Shown piece after piece: positions 7,390-14,394 of a DNA stretch of 29,218 nt (its first letter is position 1; every line of letters starts with the position of its first letter). The position numbers and the translations under genes are program-made. The stretch spans positions 1 through 29,218 of the forward strand of contig CAZVRZ010000067.1 in assembly GCA_964629965.1 (NCBI GenBank), given 5' to 3'. A model generated the notes under the pieces. The model made no database searches. It was not told where the DNA came from and worked only from the letters and a program-made list of their open reading frames with translations. The stretch comes from CAZVRZ01 sp964629965. GTDB taxonomy: Bacteria > Chloroflexota > Anaerolineae > Anaerolineales > UBA4823.

Positions 7390-8252
7390 ACCAGTTTTTC
7401 CCCGCTCAATTCTAGCCACCTATTGCGCATCAAGAGAGCATCATCTTCCATCACAGGGCTTTCGCACAAGATACGCCCACAGCAGCCAAGATCATAAAGC
7501 GCCTGCAGAATGGCAGCCAGGTCAAGATCGGCCTCCTGCAAAGGCAGGTGTTCTTTCTCGCCCTTGGGCCCATATTCGATACCCGATAAGTGGATATGCA
7601 GCCGCTCCAGGGCCGGCTGTCCCAGGACGTCACGATAGAATGACAACGCCCGGACCCATTCCTCATAAGTATTCATGGATCCATCACCCCGGCGAGCATG
7701 CAAATGGGCGAAATCAAGGCAAGGCTCAACGCCCGGCACGTTGGCCGACATTCCCAATACATCCTCCAGCGAACCCAACATGGCCGACTTCCCCATCGTT
7801 TCAGGGCGCAAAACAACCGGGTTGCCGGCAGAGCGAAGCTCATCCACGCAGCCGCGCAATCGATCGATTGCCAATGGCAGCACATCCTGCGGCGCCTGTT
7901 CGAAATAAGAGCCCGGATGAAAGACAATATCCGTCACACCTGCCAGGTTGCCATAATGAGCCGCATCCATCAATCGCCGGCGCGATTTTGGCCATTCTTC
8001 AGCATCGGCATTCAGATTGATGAAATAAGGGGCATGTACGCTTAGCGCCATGCCTTGTTCCAACGCAGCCTGGCGAATGGCGGCGCAAGTCTCTTCGGTG
8101 ACGCGCACCGAGCGCACCCAACCCAACTCCAGGCAATACAAGCCGAGCCCGGCAGAATACTGGATGGCGCCCACGCTGCCACCAGGCTTTTTGGGAGTTG
8201 AATTCGGTGAACCTACCGTGCCAAACGCGAATGATAAAACCGTCATCATCAT
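7386..8252 (-). CDS. Endonuclease IV-like TIM-barrel protein (AP endonuclease 2 family)
   Basis: This 288-residue protein is a xylose-isomerase-like TIM barrel of the AP endonuclease IV family, predicted to cut DNA at abasic sites. Most metal ligands of E. coli Nfo have counterparts: H73 (SVHAPY), H112 (VFHPGS), E151 (RPETMG), D180 and H183 (CLDFAHLHA), H221 (HIHLSG), H235 and E264 (CESP). The usual D-x-H pair near the C-terminus reads K-E-H (233-235), so one aspartate ligand appears to be missing. It starts 6 bases after the dgkA stop and its stop overlaps the glycosylase start (ATGA). That pairing with a uracil glycosylase supports a repair role. A sugar-isomerase function is the less likely alternative. 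Confidence 0.83.
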   Translation of the reverse strand: MMMTVLSFAFGTVGSPNSTPKKPGGSVGAIQYSAGLGLYCLELGWVRSVRVTEETCAAIRQAALEQGMALSVHAPYFINLNADAEEWPKSRRRLMDAAHYGNLAGVTDIVFHPGSYFEQAPQDVLPLAIDRLRGCVDELRSAGNPVVLRPETMGKSAMLGSLEDVLGMSANVPGVEPCLDFAHLHARRGDGSMNTYEEWVRALSFYRDVLGQPALERLHIHLSGIEYGPKGEKEHLPLQEADLDLAAILQALYDLGCCGRILCESPVMEDDALLMRNRWLELSGEKLV

Positions 8253-8258
8253 GACCTC

Positions 8259-8663
8259 TCACTTTGAAATTATCAACCACAACTGCAACACACGCTGCCA
8301 AAGCGGCGGTCCCAAAATCAGCAATCCTATCAAAACCGAAGAAGCAGCCGCGATCAATACGGCGGCAGCGCCAACATCTTTTCCTACTTTGGCAAGGTGG
8401 CTGTGACCAGGGCTTGCCAGGTCAACCACCGCCTCCAGAGCAGTATTGAGAAATTCAGAAGTCCAGACCATGGCAATTGCCAGGAAAATGACCGCCCAAT
8501 CGCGCGCTTCGATCCGCAGCCACAACGATAATGCAACCACGCTAATACTGACCACAGCATGGATCCAGGCGTTACGTTGAGTACGAATAACATACCACCA
8601 ACCGGCAAACGCGTAACGGAAAGAACGTCCGCGCGAAAGTAGAAATTCTTTTAATGCTTCCAA
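8259..8663 (-). CDS. dgkA: Diacylglycerol kinase / undecaprenol kinase (DgkA family)
   Basis: This small integral membrane kinase (134 residues) phosphorylates diacylglycerol or, in Gram-positive-type bacteria, undecaprenol. Hydrophobic segments lie near 34-50, 56-70 and 98-118. The family signature is present: E70, NTALEAVVD (73-81) and the KD pair (95-96) in KVGKDVGAA. In monoderm bacteria this gene often sits next to ybeY and pgpH, as here, with ybeY ending 18 bases upstream. In that setting undecaprenol kinase activity is the more likely function. The endonuclease IV-like gene follows after 6 bases. Confidence 0.93.
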   Translation of the reverse strand: MEALKEFLLSRGRSFRYAFAGWWYVIRTQRNAWIHAVVSISVVALSLWLRIEARDWAVIFLAIAMVWTSEFLNTALEAVVDLASPGHSHLAKVGKDVGAAAVLIAAASSVLIGLLILGPPLWQRVLQLWLIISK

Positions 8664-8681
8664 GTGAACTCTCCCGGAAAC

Positions 8682-9107
8682 CTACAAGCGCGCCAGGATG
8701 CGCGCCTGCAATGTCCACATGATGTTTGTCTCTGTCTCATCGGCATGGTCATAACCTAACAGGTGTAATACACCATGGACAGCCAGAAGTAATATTTCAG
8801 CACTCACAGGCTGAGCATTGGCCTGTGCCTGGGCTTGGGCACGCGGGATCGAAATCAGGATATCTCCCAGGTAGCGCTCGCCGCTGTCTGGATCCTGGTA
8901 ATCAGCAGGAAAGGAAAGCACATCCGTAGGGGCATCGATTCCCAGGTATTGCTTATTCAACCGCTGAAGCTGCTCATCACCTGTCATCACAATAGCCATT
9001 CCAACATTTGCCTGCCCTACCTCAGCCAGGGTTTCGCAAACGGCTTTTTCCAAAAGCTCCATCTCAATCGGAAATCCAAACCCTTCATCAACCTGGATAT
9101 CGATCAT
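8682..9107 (-). CDS. ybeY: Endoribonuclease YbeY (rRNA maturation factor)
   Basis: YbeY is a zinc-dependent endoribonuclease involved in 16S rRNA maturation and ribosome quality control. The signature HGVLHLLGYDH (111-121) supplies the three metal histidines H111, H115 and H121. TDVLSFP (61-67) and GDILIS (81-86) are also typical. I place the start at ATG 9107 (141 residues, MIDIQ). The upstream in-frame ATG at 9179 would overlap pgpH by 65 bases. ATG 9107 lies 7 bases after the pgpH stop and has an AAGGA Shine-Dalgarno inside the end of pgpH. Gene order pgpH-ybeY-dgkA matches a cluster well known in Firmicutes. Confidence 0.96.
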   Translation of the reverse strand: MIDIQVDEGFGFPIEMELLEKAVCETLAEVGQANVGMAIVMTGDEQLQRLNKQYLGIDAPTDVLSFPADYQDPDSGERYLGDILISIPRAQAQAQANAQPVSAEILLLAVHGVLHLLGYDHADETETNIMWTLQARILARL

Positions 9108-9114
9108 AACGCCA

Positions 9115-11196
9115 TCATTCCTTTGAAGCGCCTGCTTCTGGCAGTTTAGGATACTCAATGCGAGGATGGTATAGACCACGCAAAGTGGTCATAAATGAAT
9201 CTACAATGATCTCCAAATCCTTTAATGTAAGATCGGTATCATTCAACTGACCCATTTTAACGCGCGTATCGATTGTATCCTTGATCAGTCTAAGCAGTTC
9301 CTCTTCATTTTTGGGATGTTCCGCACGCATACGCGCTTCACAGCTATCAGCCAGCATCAGCAAGGCAGTTTCGCGCGAGCGCGGGCGCGGGCCAGGGTAG
9401 GAAAACTTGCTGGTATCTACCTGAATTTCACTGCCCCCGGCAGCTTCTACGGCCCGCACGTACTGGTAACGGGTCAGCATGGTACCATGATGTTCGCCAA
9501 TGAAATCATAAATACGGCGCGGCAGGCGATTCTTACGGGCCAGTTCCAGGCCATCGGTTACATGCCGGATGATAGTTTCCGCACTGAGGCTGGGATCGAT
9601 ATCATCATGGGGATTAATATTTCCGGCAGGCTGATTTTCCACAAAGAAGAAAGGATTGACCGCTTTTCCTACATCATGATACAAGGCGCCAACACGGGTC
9701 AACAAACCATCGGCGCCAATCCGTTCGGCGGCCTGTTCAGCCAGGTTTGCCAACTGCAGGCTGTGTTGATAGGTGCCCGGAGCATTCCTCAATATAAATT
9801 GCAGCAGCTTATGATCCGGGCGGGTCAATTCCACCAGTTGTAATGCTGTGGTCAGCCCAAGAGCCTGAGCCAGAAAATATTGTAGGAGTACGGCCACGCT
9901 AGCCGAGGCCACGCCATTGACCAGTGAAGCCGCGCTCAAAGTAAGCAGCCCTGCCAGGTCGGTCGAGGCTTCAGTCAGGCGGTATAGAACCAAGACAACC
10001 ACGCCAGATATCGCAATCGAAAGTCCGGCGAAGAAGAAGGATGTGATCCGCCTGCCGCCATGCAATGCCAGAACTCCAAAGAAACCGCCAAATGCAATAT
10101 ACAGGGTCAGATCCAGTGCGTTCGGCATGCCATATGCGACCAATACCGCCTGGGGCAGGATCGAGATCAAAGCCAATTCGGTCCCAAAGAGTACCGTAAC
10201 CGTCAGGCTAAAAGCTGCCGCCGGGAAGAAATAGGGCAGGACAATATGTCCAGGGATGATCAAACGAGCGCCAAAGATGAAGACCTGGAAGAGCACAGAA
10301 AAGATAATGATGTCCAGGGGATCTTCGGCCAGCTTTGGATTACGGCTCAAATAATAACCGAAGAAGGAAACCGCCAGGAGAGTCACCAACAGACCACTGG
10401 CAAAATCCTTCCAATCAACACGCGGCTGCACCAGGCCAAATTGGGCCAGCGTCTCGTAAATTTCCGGAGAAATCACCTGGCCGCGCCGAACAAGCGTCTC
10501 GTCAGCGACATAGGATTGAACGACCGGCTGAACAGCATCACGAGCCTGTTGGCGTGCGGCTTGCGTGGCATCATCGCTATAAAAACTATTCGGCGCCACA
10601 AAGGCTGTCACCAGCTCCGCTACGATCAAAGCCTGGTTTTCTGGAAGTGAAAGGCTTATCAAGGCTGGAACAGACCGGCGAGCTTCTTCCAGGCGATCAT
10701 TACGGATGGTGGTGCGCATAACCTGTTCCAAAGCCAGGATCGACTCTTCCTTTACGGCCTGCCAGCGAGAATCACTTAAATTCAGGATAGCTTGAACCGT
10801 ATCACTATCCAAATGAATATCTTCCAAAGCAGCCAGATCAGTTTGCTTTTGCCCCAAGGTGCCATAACGATCTGCCCGCACGCTGGAAATAAACGCCAGA
10901 GTGGCATCCAGGTGTTCCAACTGCCGGCGAGCAACACTTGTGTCGAACGACGTGTAAACCGAAGACACGGAATCGGCGCGCAGATCGCGCGCTCTCTCTG
11001 TTAATACCTGGCTTTCGTAAACCAACGCTCTCGGCGCCAATGTATCCTGGACGGCCACATCTCCGATTTGAACATCGATATGCCTCAGGCGCTCGATCAG
11101 CGGGATAAGCACAGCCAGCAGTATCAAAGACGTATTTAATACCGCCAGGATTAGCAGAAATATATTCCGCCGGCGAGATTGCCAATGATCAACCAT
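9115..11196 (-). CDS. pgpH: 7TM-HD membrane phosphodiesterase (PgpH family, probable c-di-AMP phosphodiesterase)
   Basis: This 693-residue membrane protein has an N-terminal membrane helix (about 12-34), a large extracellular 7TMR-HDED domain (about 40-260), a seven-helix membrane block (about 262-450) and a cytoplasmic HD domain (about 470-625). The HD metal site is complete: H478 (TYQHSLQLA), H507-D508 (LYHDVGK), H545 and EHHGT (568-572). Family members such as Listeria PgpH hydrolyse cyclic di-AMP to pApA in response to signals sensed by the outer domain. Cyclic di-AMP as substrate is inferred from family membership, since no cyclase gene is in this window. yqeY ends 26 bases upstream and ybeY starts 7 bases downstream. 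Confidence 0.95.
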   Translation of the reverse strand: MVDHWQSRRRNIFLLILAVLNTSLILLAVLIPLIERLRHIDVQIGDVAVQDTLAPRALVYESQVLTERARDLRADSVSSVYTSFDTSVARRQLEHLDATLAFISSVRADRYGTLGQKQTDLAALEDIHLDSDTVQAILNLSDSRWQAVKEESILALEQVMRTTIRNDRLEEARRSVPALISLSLPENQALIVAELVTAFVAPNSFYSDDATQAARQQARDAVQPVVQSYVADETLVRRGQVISPEIYETLAQFGLVQPRVDWKDFASGLLVTLLAVSFFGYYLSRNPKLAEDPLDIIIFSVLFQVFIFGARLIIPGHIVLPYFFPAAAFSLTVTVLFGTELALISILPQAVLVAYGMPNALDLTLYIAFGGFFGVLALHGGRRITSFFFAGLSIAISGVVVLVLYRLTEASTDLAGLLTLSAASLVNGVASASVAVLLQYFLAQALGLTTALQLVELTRPDHKLLQFILRNAPGTYQHSLQLANLAEQAAERIGADGLLTRVGALYHDVGKAVNPFFFVENQPAGNINPHDDIDPSLSAETIIRHVTDGLELARKNRLPRRIYDFIGEHHGTMLTRYQYVRAVEAAGGSEIQVDTSKFSYPGPRPRSRETALLMLADSCEARMRAEHPKNEEELLRLIKDTIDTRVKMGQLNDTDLTLKDLEIIVDSFMTTLRGLYHPRIEYPKLPEAGASKE

Positions 11197-11222
11197 GATG
11201 TGTCGCAGTCCGTGAATGGTTG

Positions 11223-11666
11223 CTAACCCAAAAGCTTGCGCACTGCCTGGCTGGCCTGATCGCCTGTTGCCTGTCCTTGTAAGCGAGGCATCAGTGCTTT
11301 CATCACCTGGCCCATCTCGCGCGGGGAGGTGGCGCCGACCTCTTTGATCACTTCTTTCGCCAACGCCTCCAATTGTTCGGGGGTAAGAGCATTGGGCAAA
11401 AACTCCTGTAAAATAGCAATCTCTTGTTCTGCCGTCGCAATCAAGTCAAGACGGCTGGCGCGCTGAGCATCCGCAATGGATTCATGGCGAGATTTGACCT
11501 CTTTCTGTAAAATGGCCAGGATCATCGCTTCATCTGGAGCAGTATGCTTTTCGATCTCCGCCATCTTGATCGCAGCAACCACCATGCGGATTGTATTTTT
11601 GCGAAGGTCGTTCCCAGAGCGCATAGCATCCTTTAGAGCATCGTTGAGTTGTGTTCTAGTCGTCAT
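11223..11666 (-). CDS. yqeY: GatB/YqeY domain-containing protein
   Basis: This 147-residue helical protein matches the stand-alone YqeY family, related to the tRNA-binding tail domain of GatB in the Asp/Glu-tRNA amidotransferase. Features are the N-terminal LNDALKDAMRSGNDLRKNTIRM region, the EIAILQEFLP motif and the C-terminal MGQVMKALMPRLQGQATGDQASQAVRKLL, all typical. Length equals the family norm of about 148. The role is not firmly known; binding to tRNA or an aminoacylation complex is the usual suggestion. A GGGATGAG Shine-Dalgarno precedes the start. It lies between mtaB and pgpH on one probable transcript. Confidence 0.94.
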   Translation of the reverse strand: MTTRTQLNDALKDAMRSGNDLRKNTIRMVVAAIKMAEIEKHTAPDEAMILAILQKEVKSRHESIADAQRASRLDLIATAEQEIAILQEFLPNALTPEQLEALAKEVIKEVGATSPREMGQVMKALMPRLQGQATGDQASQAVRKLLG

Positions 11667-11710
11667 ATAGTTCTCATCCCTTTTGTTCGATTATCATTTG
11701 ATCTCAGGTT

Positions 11711-12988
11711 TTATCTTCCGATCAGCCCTCGCAGCCCATCGCTGGTAATCTCGGCCAGGCGTACGGGAGTAATCGTATTCCAGAGAGAACTGGGTCCCTG
11801 GGAGGTTACCCGCAGGTAATTATCCGTCAGCCCGCTCATCAACCACTGCTCCGATCCCAGGAAAGTGATACTTTCCCAAAGCACAGGGAGCTCATCACCC
11901 AGGAAACTCGCCTGGTAGTCATAGGCGGCTTTATCCAATAATACACGCATCTGCGCGTTCCGCTCTTTGCGTTGTTGATAGGCCACCTGGTGGGGCATAC
12001 GGGCTGCGGCTGTTCCAGGTCGCGCCGAATAAGTGAAAACGTGCCCACCAGCAAAACGCATCCGTTCCACAAACGCCAGGCTTTCTTCAAATTCAGCCCG
12101 ATCTTCGCCGGGGAAGCCCACAATGATATCGGTGGTGATGGCAACCTCAGGGATGGAGCAGCGGGCAGCCTCAACCAGTTCGGCAAATGAATCTGGGGTG
12201 GTTTTTCGCGCCATGCGCTGCAATGTAGCCGCACTACCAGATTGCAAGGGCAAATGCAAGTGACGGCATAGGCGCTCATCCTGCCACAAAGCAAAGAACT
12301 CCGGCGTCAGATCCCACGGCTCAAGCGAAGAAAGCCGCAAGCGGGGCGTCTCTGTCTGCTCCAGGATGCTCTGCACCAGGTGAGCCAGGCTCAAAGGCAG
12401 AACGAAATCCTTTCCCCATGATCCAAGATGAACGCCGCTGAGCACGATCTCGCGAGCGCCTCCTTGCAAAGCCGCCCTCACATCCGCTGAAACAACTGCC
12501 ACAGGGCGACTGCGTTCCGGACCGCGTGCCAGGCTGGTTATACAATATGTGCAGCGGTTATTACAGCCATCCTGCACCTTAATAAAAGCGCGGGTACGCG
12601 AGCGCTCACCCGGAAGCGGTTCGCGTTCGATGAATTCACGATCAAAAACCTGTGGATCGATCTGCAGCAAGCGCGATACCAGTCTATCCTTATCCCAGTT
12701 GGGTACCAAATCTGTTACAGATGGGAGGGCTGCCGCACTTTGAGGTTGGAGGGTGGACCAGCAGCCGGTCACAACGATCTGCTTTGCCCCCGCGCGGGCT
12801 GCCTGGCGGATTTTCTGACGCGAATCAGACTCTGCCGCTGAGGTTACCGCGCAAGTATTGACTACCGCCATATCGGCCTCATCTGCAGAAGCCACTAGCG
12901 TATGCCCCGCCATGCGAAAATGCCGGGCGTACATCTCAATTTCGCTCTGGTTTAAGCGGCAACCGACCATATCGAGAAATATCTTCAT
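11711..12988 (-). CDS. mtaB: tRNA t6A37 methylthiotransferase MtaB
   Basis: MtaB is a radical-SAM enzyme that adds a methylthio group to N6-threonylcarbamoyladenosine at position 37 of ANN-decoding tRNAs. The 425-residue protein has the N-terminal UPF0004 domain with cluster cysteines C10, C46 (NTCAVTS) and C76 (VTGCW). The radical-SAM domain carries C142, C146 and C149 (DGCNNRCTYC), and a TRAM-like tail follows. The MVGCRLNQSE start and NTCAVTSAAESDSRQ favour MtaB over MiaB or RimO. Its ATG overlaps the stop of the upstream lipoprotein gene by 4 bases (ATGA), so translation is probably coupled to that gene. Confidence 0.95.
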   Translation of the reverse strand: MKIFLDMVGCRLNQSEIEMYARHFRMAGHTLVASADEADMAVVNTCAVTSAAESDSRQKIRQAARAGAKQIVVTGCWSTLQPQSAAALPSVTDLVPNWDKDRLVSRLLQIDPQVFDREFIEREPLPGERSRTRAFIKVQDGCNNRCTYCITSLARGPERSRPVAVVSADVRAALQGGAREIVLSGVHLGSWGKDFVLPLSLAHLVQSILEQTETPRLRLSSLEPWDLTPEFFALWQDERLCRHLHLPLQSGSAATLQRMARKTTPDSFAELVEAARCSIPEVAITTDIIVGFPGEDRAEFEESLAFVERMRFAGGHVFTYSARPGTAAARMPHQVAYQQRKERNAQMRVLLDKAAYDYQASFLGDELPVLWESITFLGSEQWLMSGLTDNYLRVTSQGPSSLWNTITPVRLAEITSDGLRGLIGR

Positions 12989-13661
12989 TGCCCGGCTCTC
13001 ATCACTTGAAAATTATCGAACAAGATCTTTGTACTGCCATCATCCATGATACCTGCCAACAAGCCAACGTTTCCCGCGGAAAACTCAGAATCTTGCTGCA
13101 CATCCAGCAACTGTCCATTGACATAAAGGGATAATGAATCCTTAACGCATTCTGCCTGGATGATGTTTTCCTCTTCCCCTGTGTGGATCACATCGCTGGG
13201 GGACATCTCNNNNNNNNNNCTGCTCGATTGATCAAAGTTGGTACTCCGTTGGTCATCTTTCCGATACCATAATAGCCATCACTGCTGATCACAAAAAAAT
13301 AATAATTCTGCTCGTCCACATAACGGCAGATGATGCCGTACTTGTTATTGTCTGTGCCTTCATCTTTCCGCGCCATCACGGTTACATTGACATCTGGCGG
13401 AAAGTTAAAGCCGGCATCTGGGTTAGCCCAGGCATCTGAGTTCGGTACGTTCACAGAGATCTCATAGAACCCATCCACATACTCTGTCACACCTTCTGCT
13501 GCGCGCACGCGATCCCACCCGCTGGTGTTGTTTGCAAAATTATCCTGGTAGAGCAAGTTCGAGGTACACCCAGTCGTGCAAAAGATCATAAATAGCGCCA
13601 GGGCCGCGGCAAAATACCGACAGAAGATATTGGATTTATAGAGAATGTTCTTTGGTGACAT
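12985..13661 (-). CDS. Lipoprotein with kinase-associated C-terminal domain, interrupted by an assembly gap
   Basis: Two reading frames, 13661 to the gap and the gap to 12985, are halves of one gene split by 10 N. The N-terminal half has a signal-peptide-like stretch ending ..FCTTGC, probably a lipoprotein, although the lipobox is weak. The rest resembles the C-terminal domain of the Ser/Thr kinase at 14395-16365 and of the next lipoprotein. Shared core elements are GIICRY, YYFFVISSDGYYGIGK, NIIQAEC and ILFDNF. The halves are in different frames across the 10 N, and alignment to the two paralogues suggests the true gap is only a few bases. Translation as drawn is therefore not reliable near 13200-13230. 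The stop overlaps the mtaB start. No enzyme motif is seen. Confidence 0.8.
13210..13219. other. Assembly gap (10 N)
   Basis: Ten consecutive N bases interrupt the lipoprotein gene. The length is probably a placeholder because it does not keep the reading frame, and the paralogous domains suggest that about one residue is missing between LINRA and EMSPSD. Confidence 0.95.
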
Positions 13662-13730
13662 AGAGATCCAAAATAACAGTGCTTTCCCGAGCCTTTACCT
13701 TCCCTGGCTCAGCTTCGCACTGATATGCGG

Positions 13731-14369
13731 TCAGGGCTTCCGAACAACCAGATTGTCAAACAAGATATCGACGCCCTCTTCACTATAAGAGCCCGCAATC
13801 AAACCGATGTCACCAGAAGACAGGTCTGAGTCAGCCACTTCAACCGCACTTGTGCCGTTAATGCTCAGGCTCAATTTGCTCCCCACGCAAGAAGCAGAAA
13901 TATGGTTGGTAGCATTACCGAGGTTGACAAGCGTATCATCGAACATCAACGATTCCATCCCTATCAACGCCTCAGTGCCATCGATAAACTTACTGATACC
14001 AAAATATCCATCGCTGCTAACGGCGAAGTAATAAAAATTTTCATTATCTTGGTAACGACAGACAACGCCAAAATCGTTATCATCTGGCCCGCCAATTTTC
14101 GTAGCATCCACATCGATCACCAGATCGGTGAATTTTTTACCCGGATTACTCCAGAAAAACCAGTTCGCTTTGTTGACCAGAATACGGTACCCGCCATCAT
14201 AATAATCATTGGTTCCATCGACATCCGTAACACTATCCCAACCACTCTTGGGATCTGAAAAATCATCTTCATAAAGAATATCTGGCGATGATGTTTTTCC
14301 ACCACCAACTGAACAAGCCAATTGCACCAGGACAAGCATGGCCGCAACCATCAAAATACTCTTTTTCAT
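13731..14369 (-). CDS. Lipoprotein sharing the C-terminal domain of the adjacent Ser/Thr kinase
   Basis: This lipoprotein of 212 residues starts at ATG 14369 (MKKSILMVAAML) with lipobox QLAC. An AAGGA Shine-Dalgarno lies 9 bases upstream, while the in-frame ATG at 14441 would run back into the kinase gene. The mature part is one domain of about 185 residues that matches the kinase C-terminus: DDFSDPKSGW, VDATKIGGPDDNDFGVVCRY, SSDGYFGISK, SASC, GDIGLIAGS and ILFDNLVV. The fold is probably a LamG/DUF1080-like beta sandwich, which is inference from pattern. Two cysteines (CRY and SASC) are conserved in all three copies. The gene follows the kinase after 25 bases, so it is co-transcribed. A ligand-binding role outside the cell is plausible; no catalytic motif is seen. 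Confidence 0.83.
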   Translation of the reverse strand: MKKSILMVAAMLVLVQLACSVGGGKTSSPDILYEDDFSDPKSGWDSVTDVDGTNDYYDGGYRILVNKANWFFWSNPGKKFTDLVIDVDATKIGGPDDNDFGVVCRYQDNENFYYFAVSSDGYFGISKFIDGTEALIGMESLMFDDTLVNLGNATNHISASCVGSKLSLSINGTSAVEVADSDLSSGDIGLIAGSYSEEGVDILFDNLVVRKP

Positions 14370-14394
14370 TGTCATTGTTCCTTTCTTACAACGA

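Noticed and set aside
10450..10510. Additional GCGTCTC matches in pgpH as further palindromic repeat copies
   Set aside because: Only the 7-base arm matches, without the partner arm or flanks; they encode ordinary pgpH residues.
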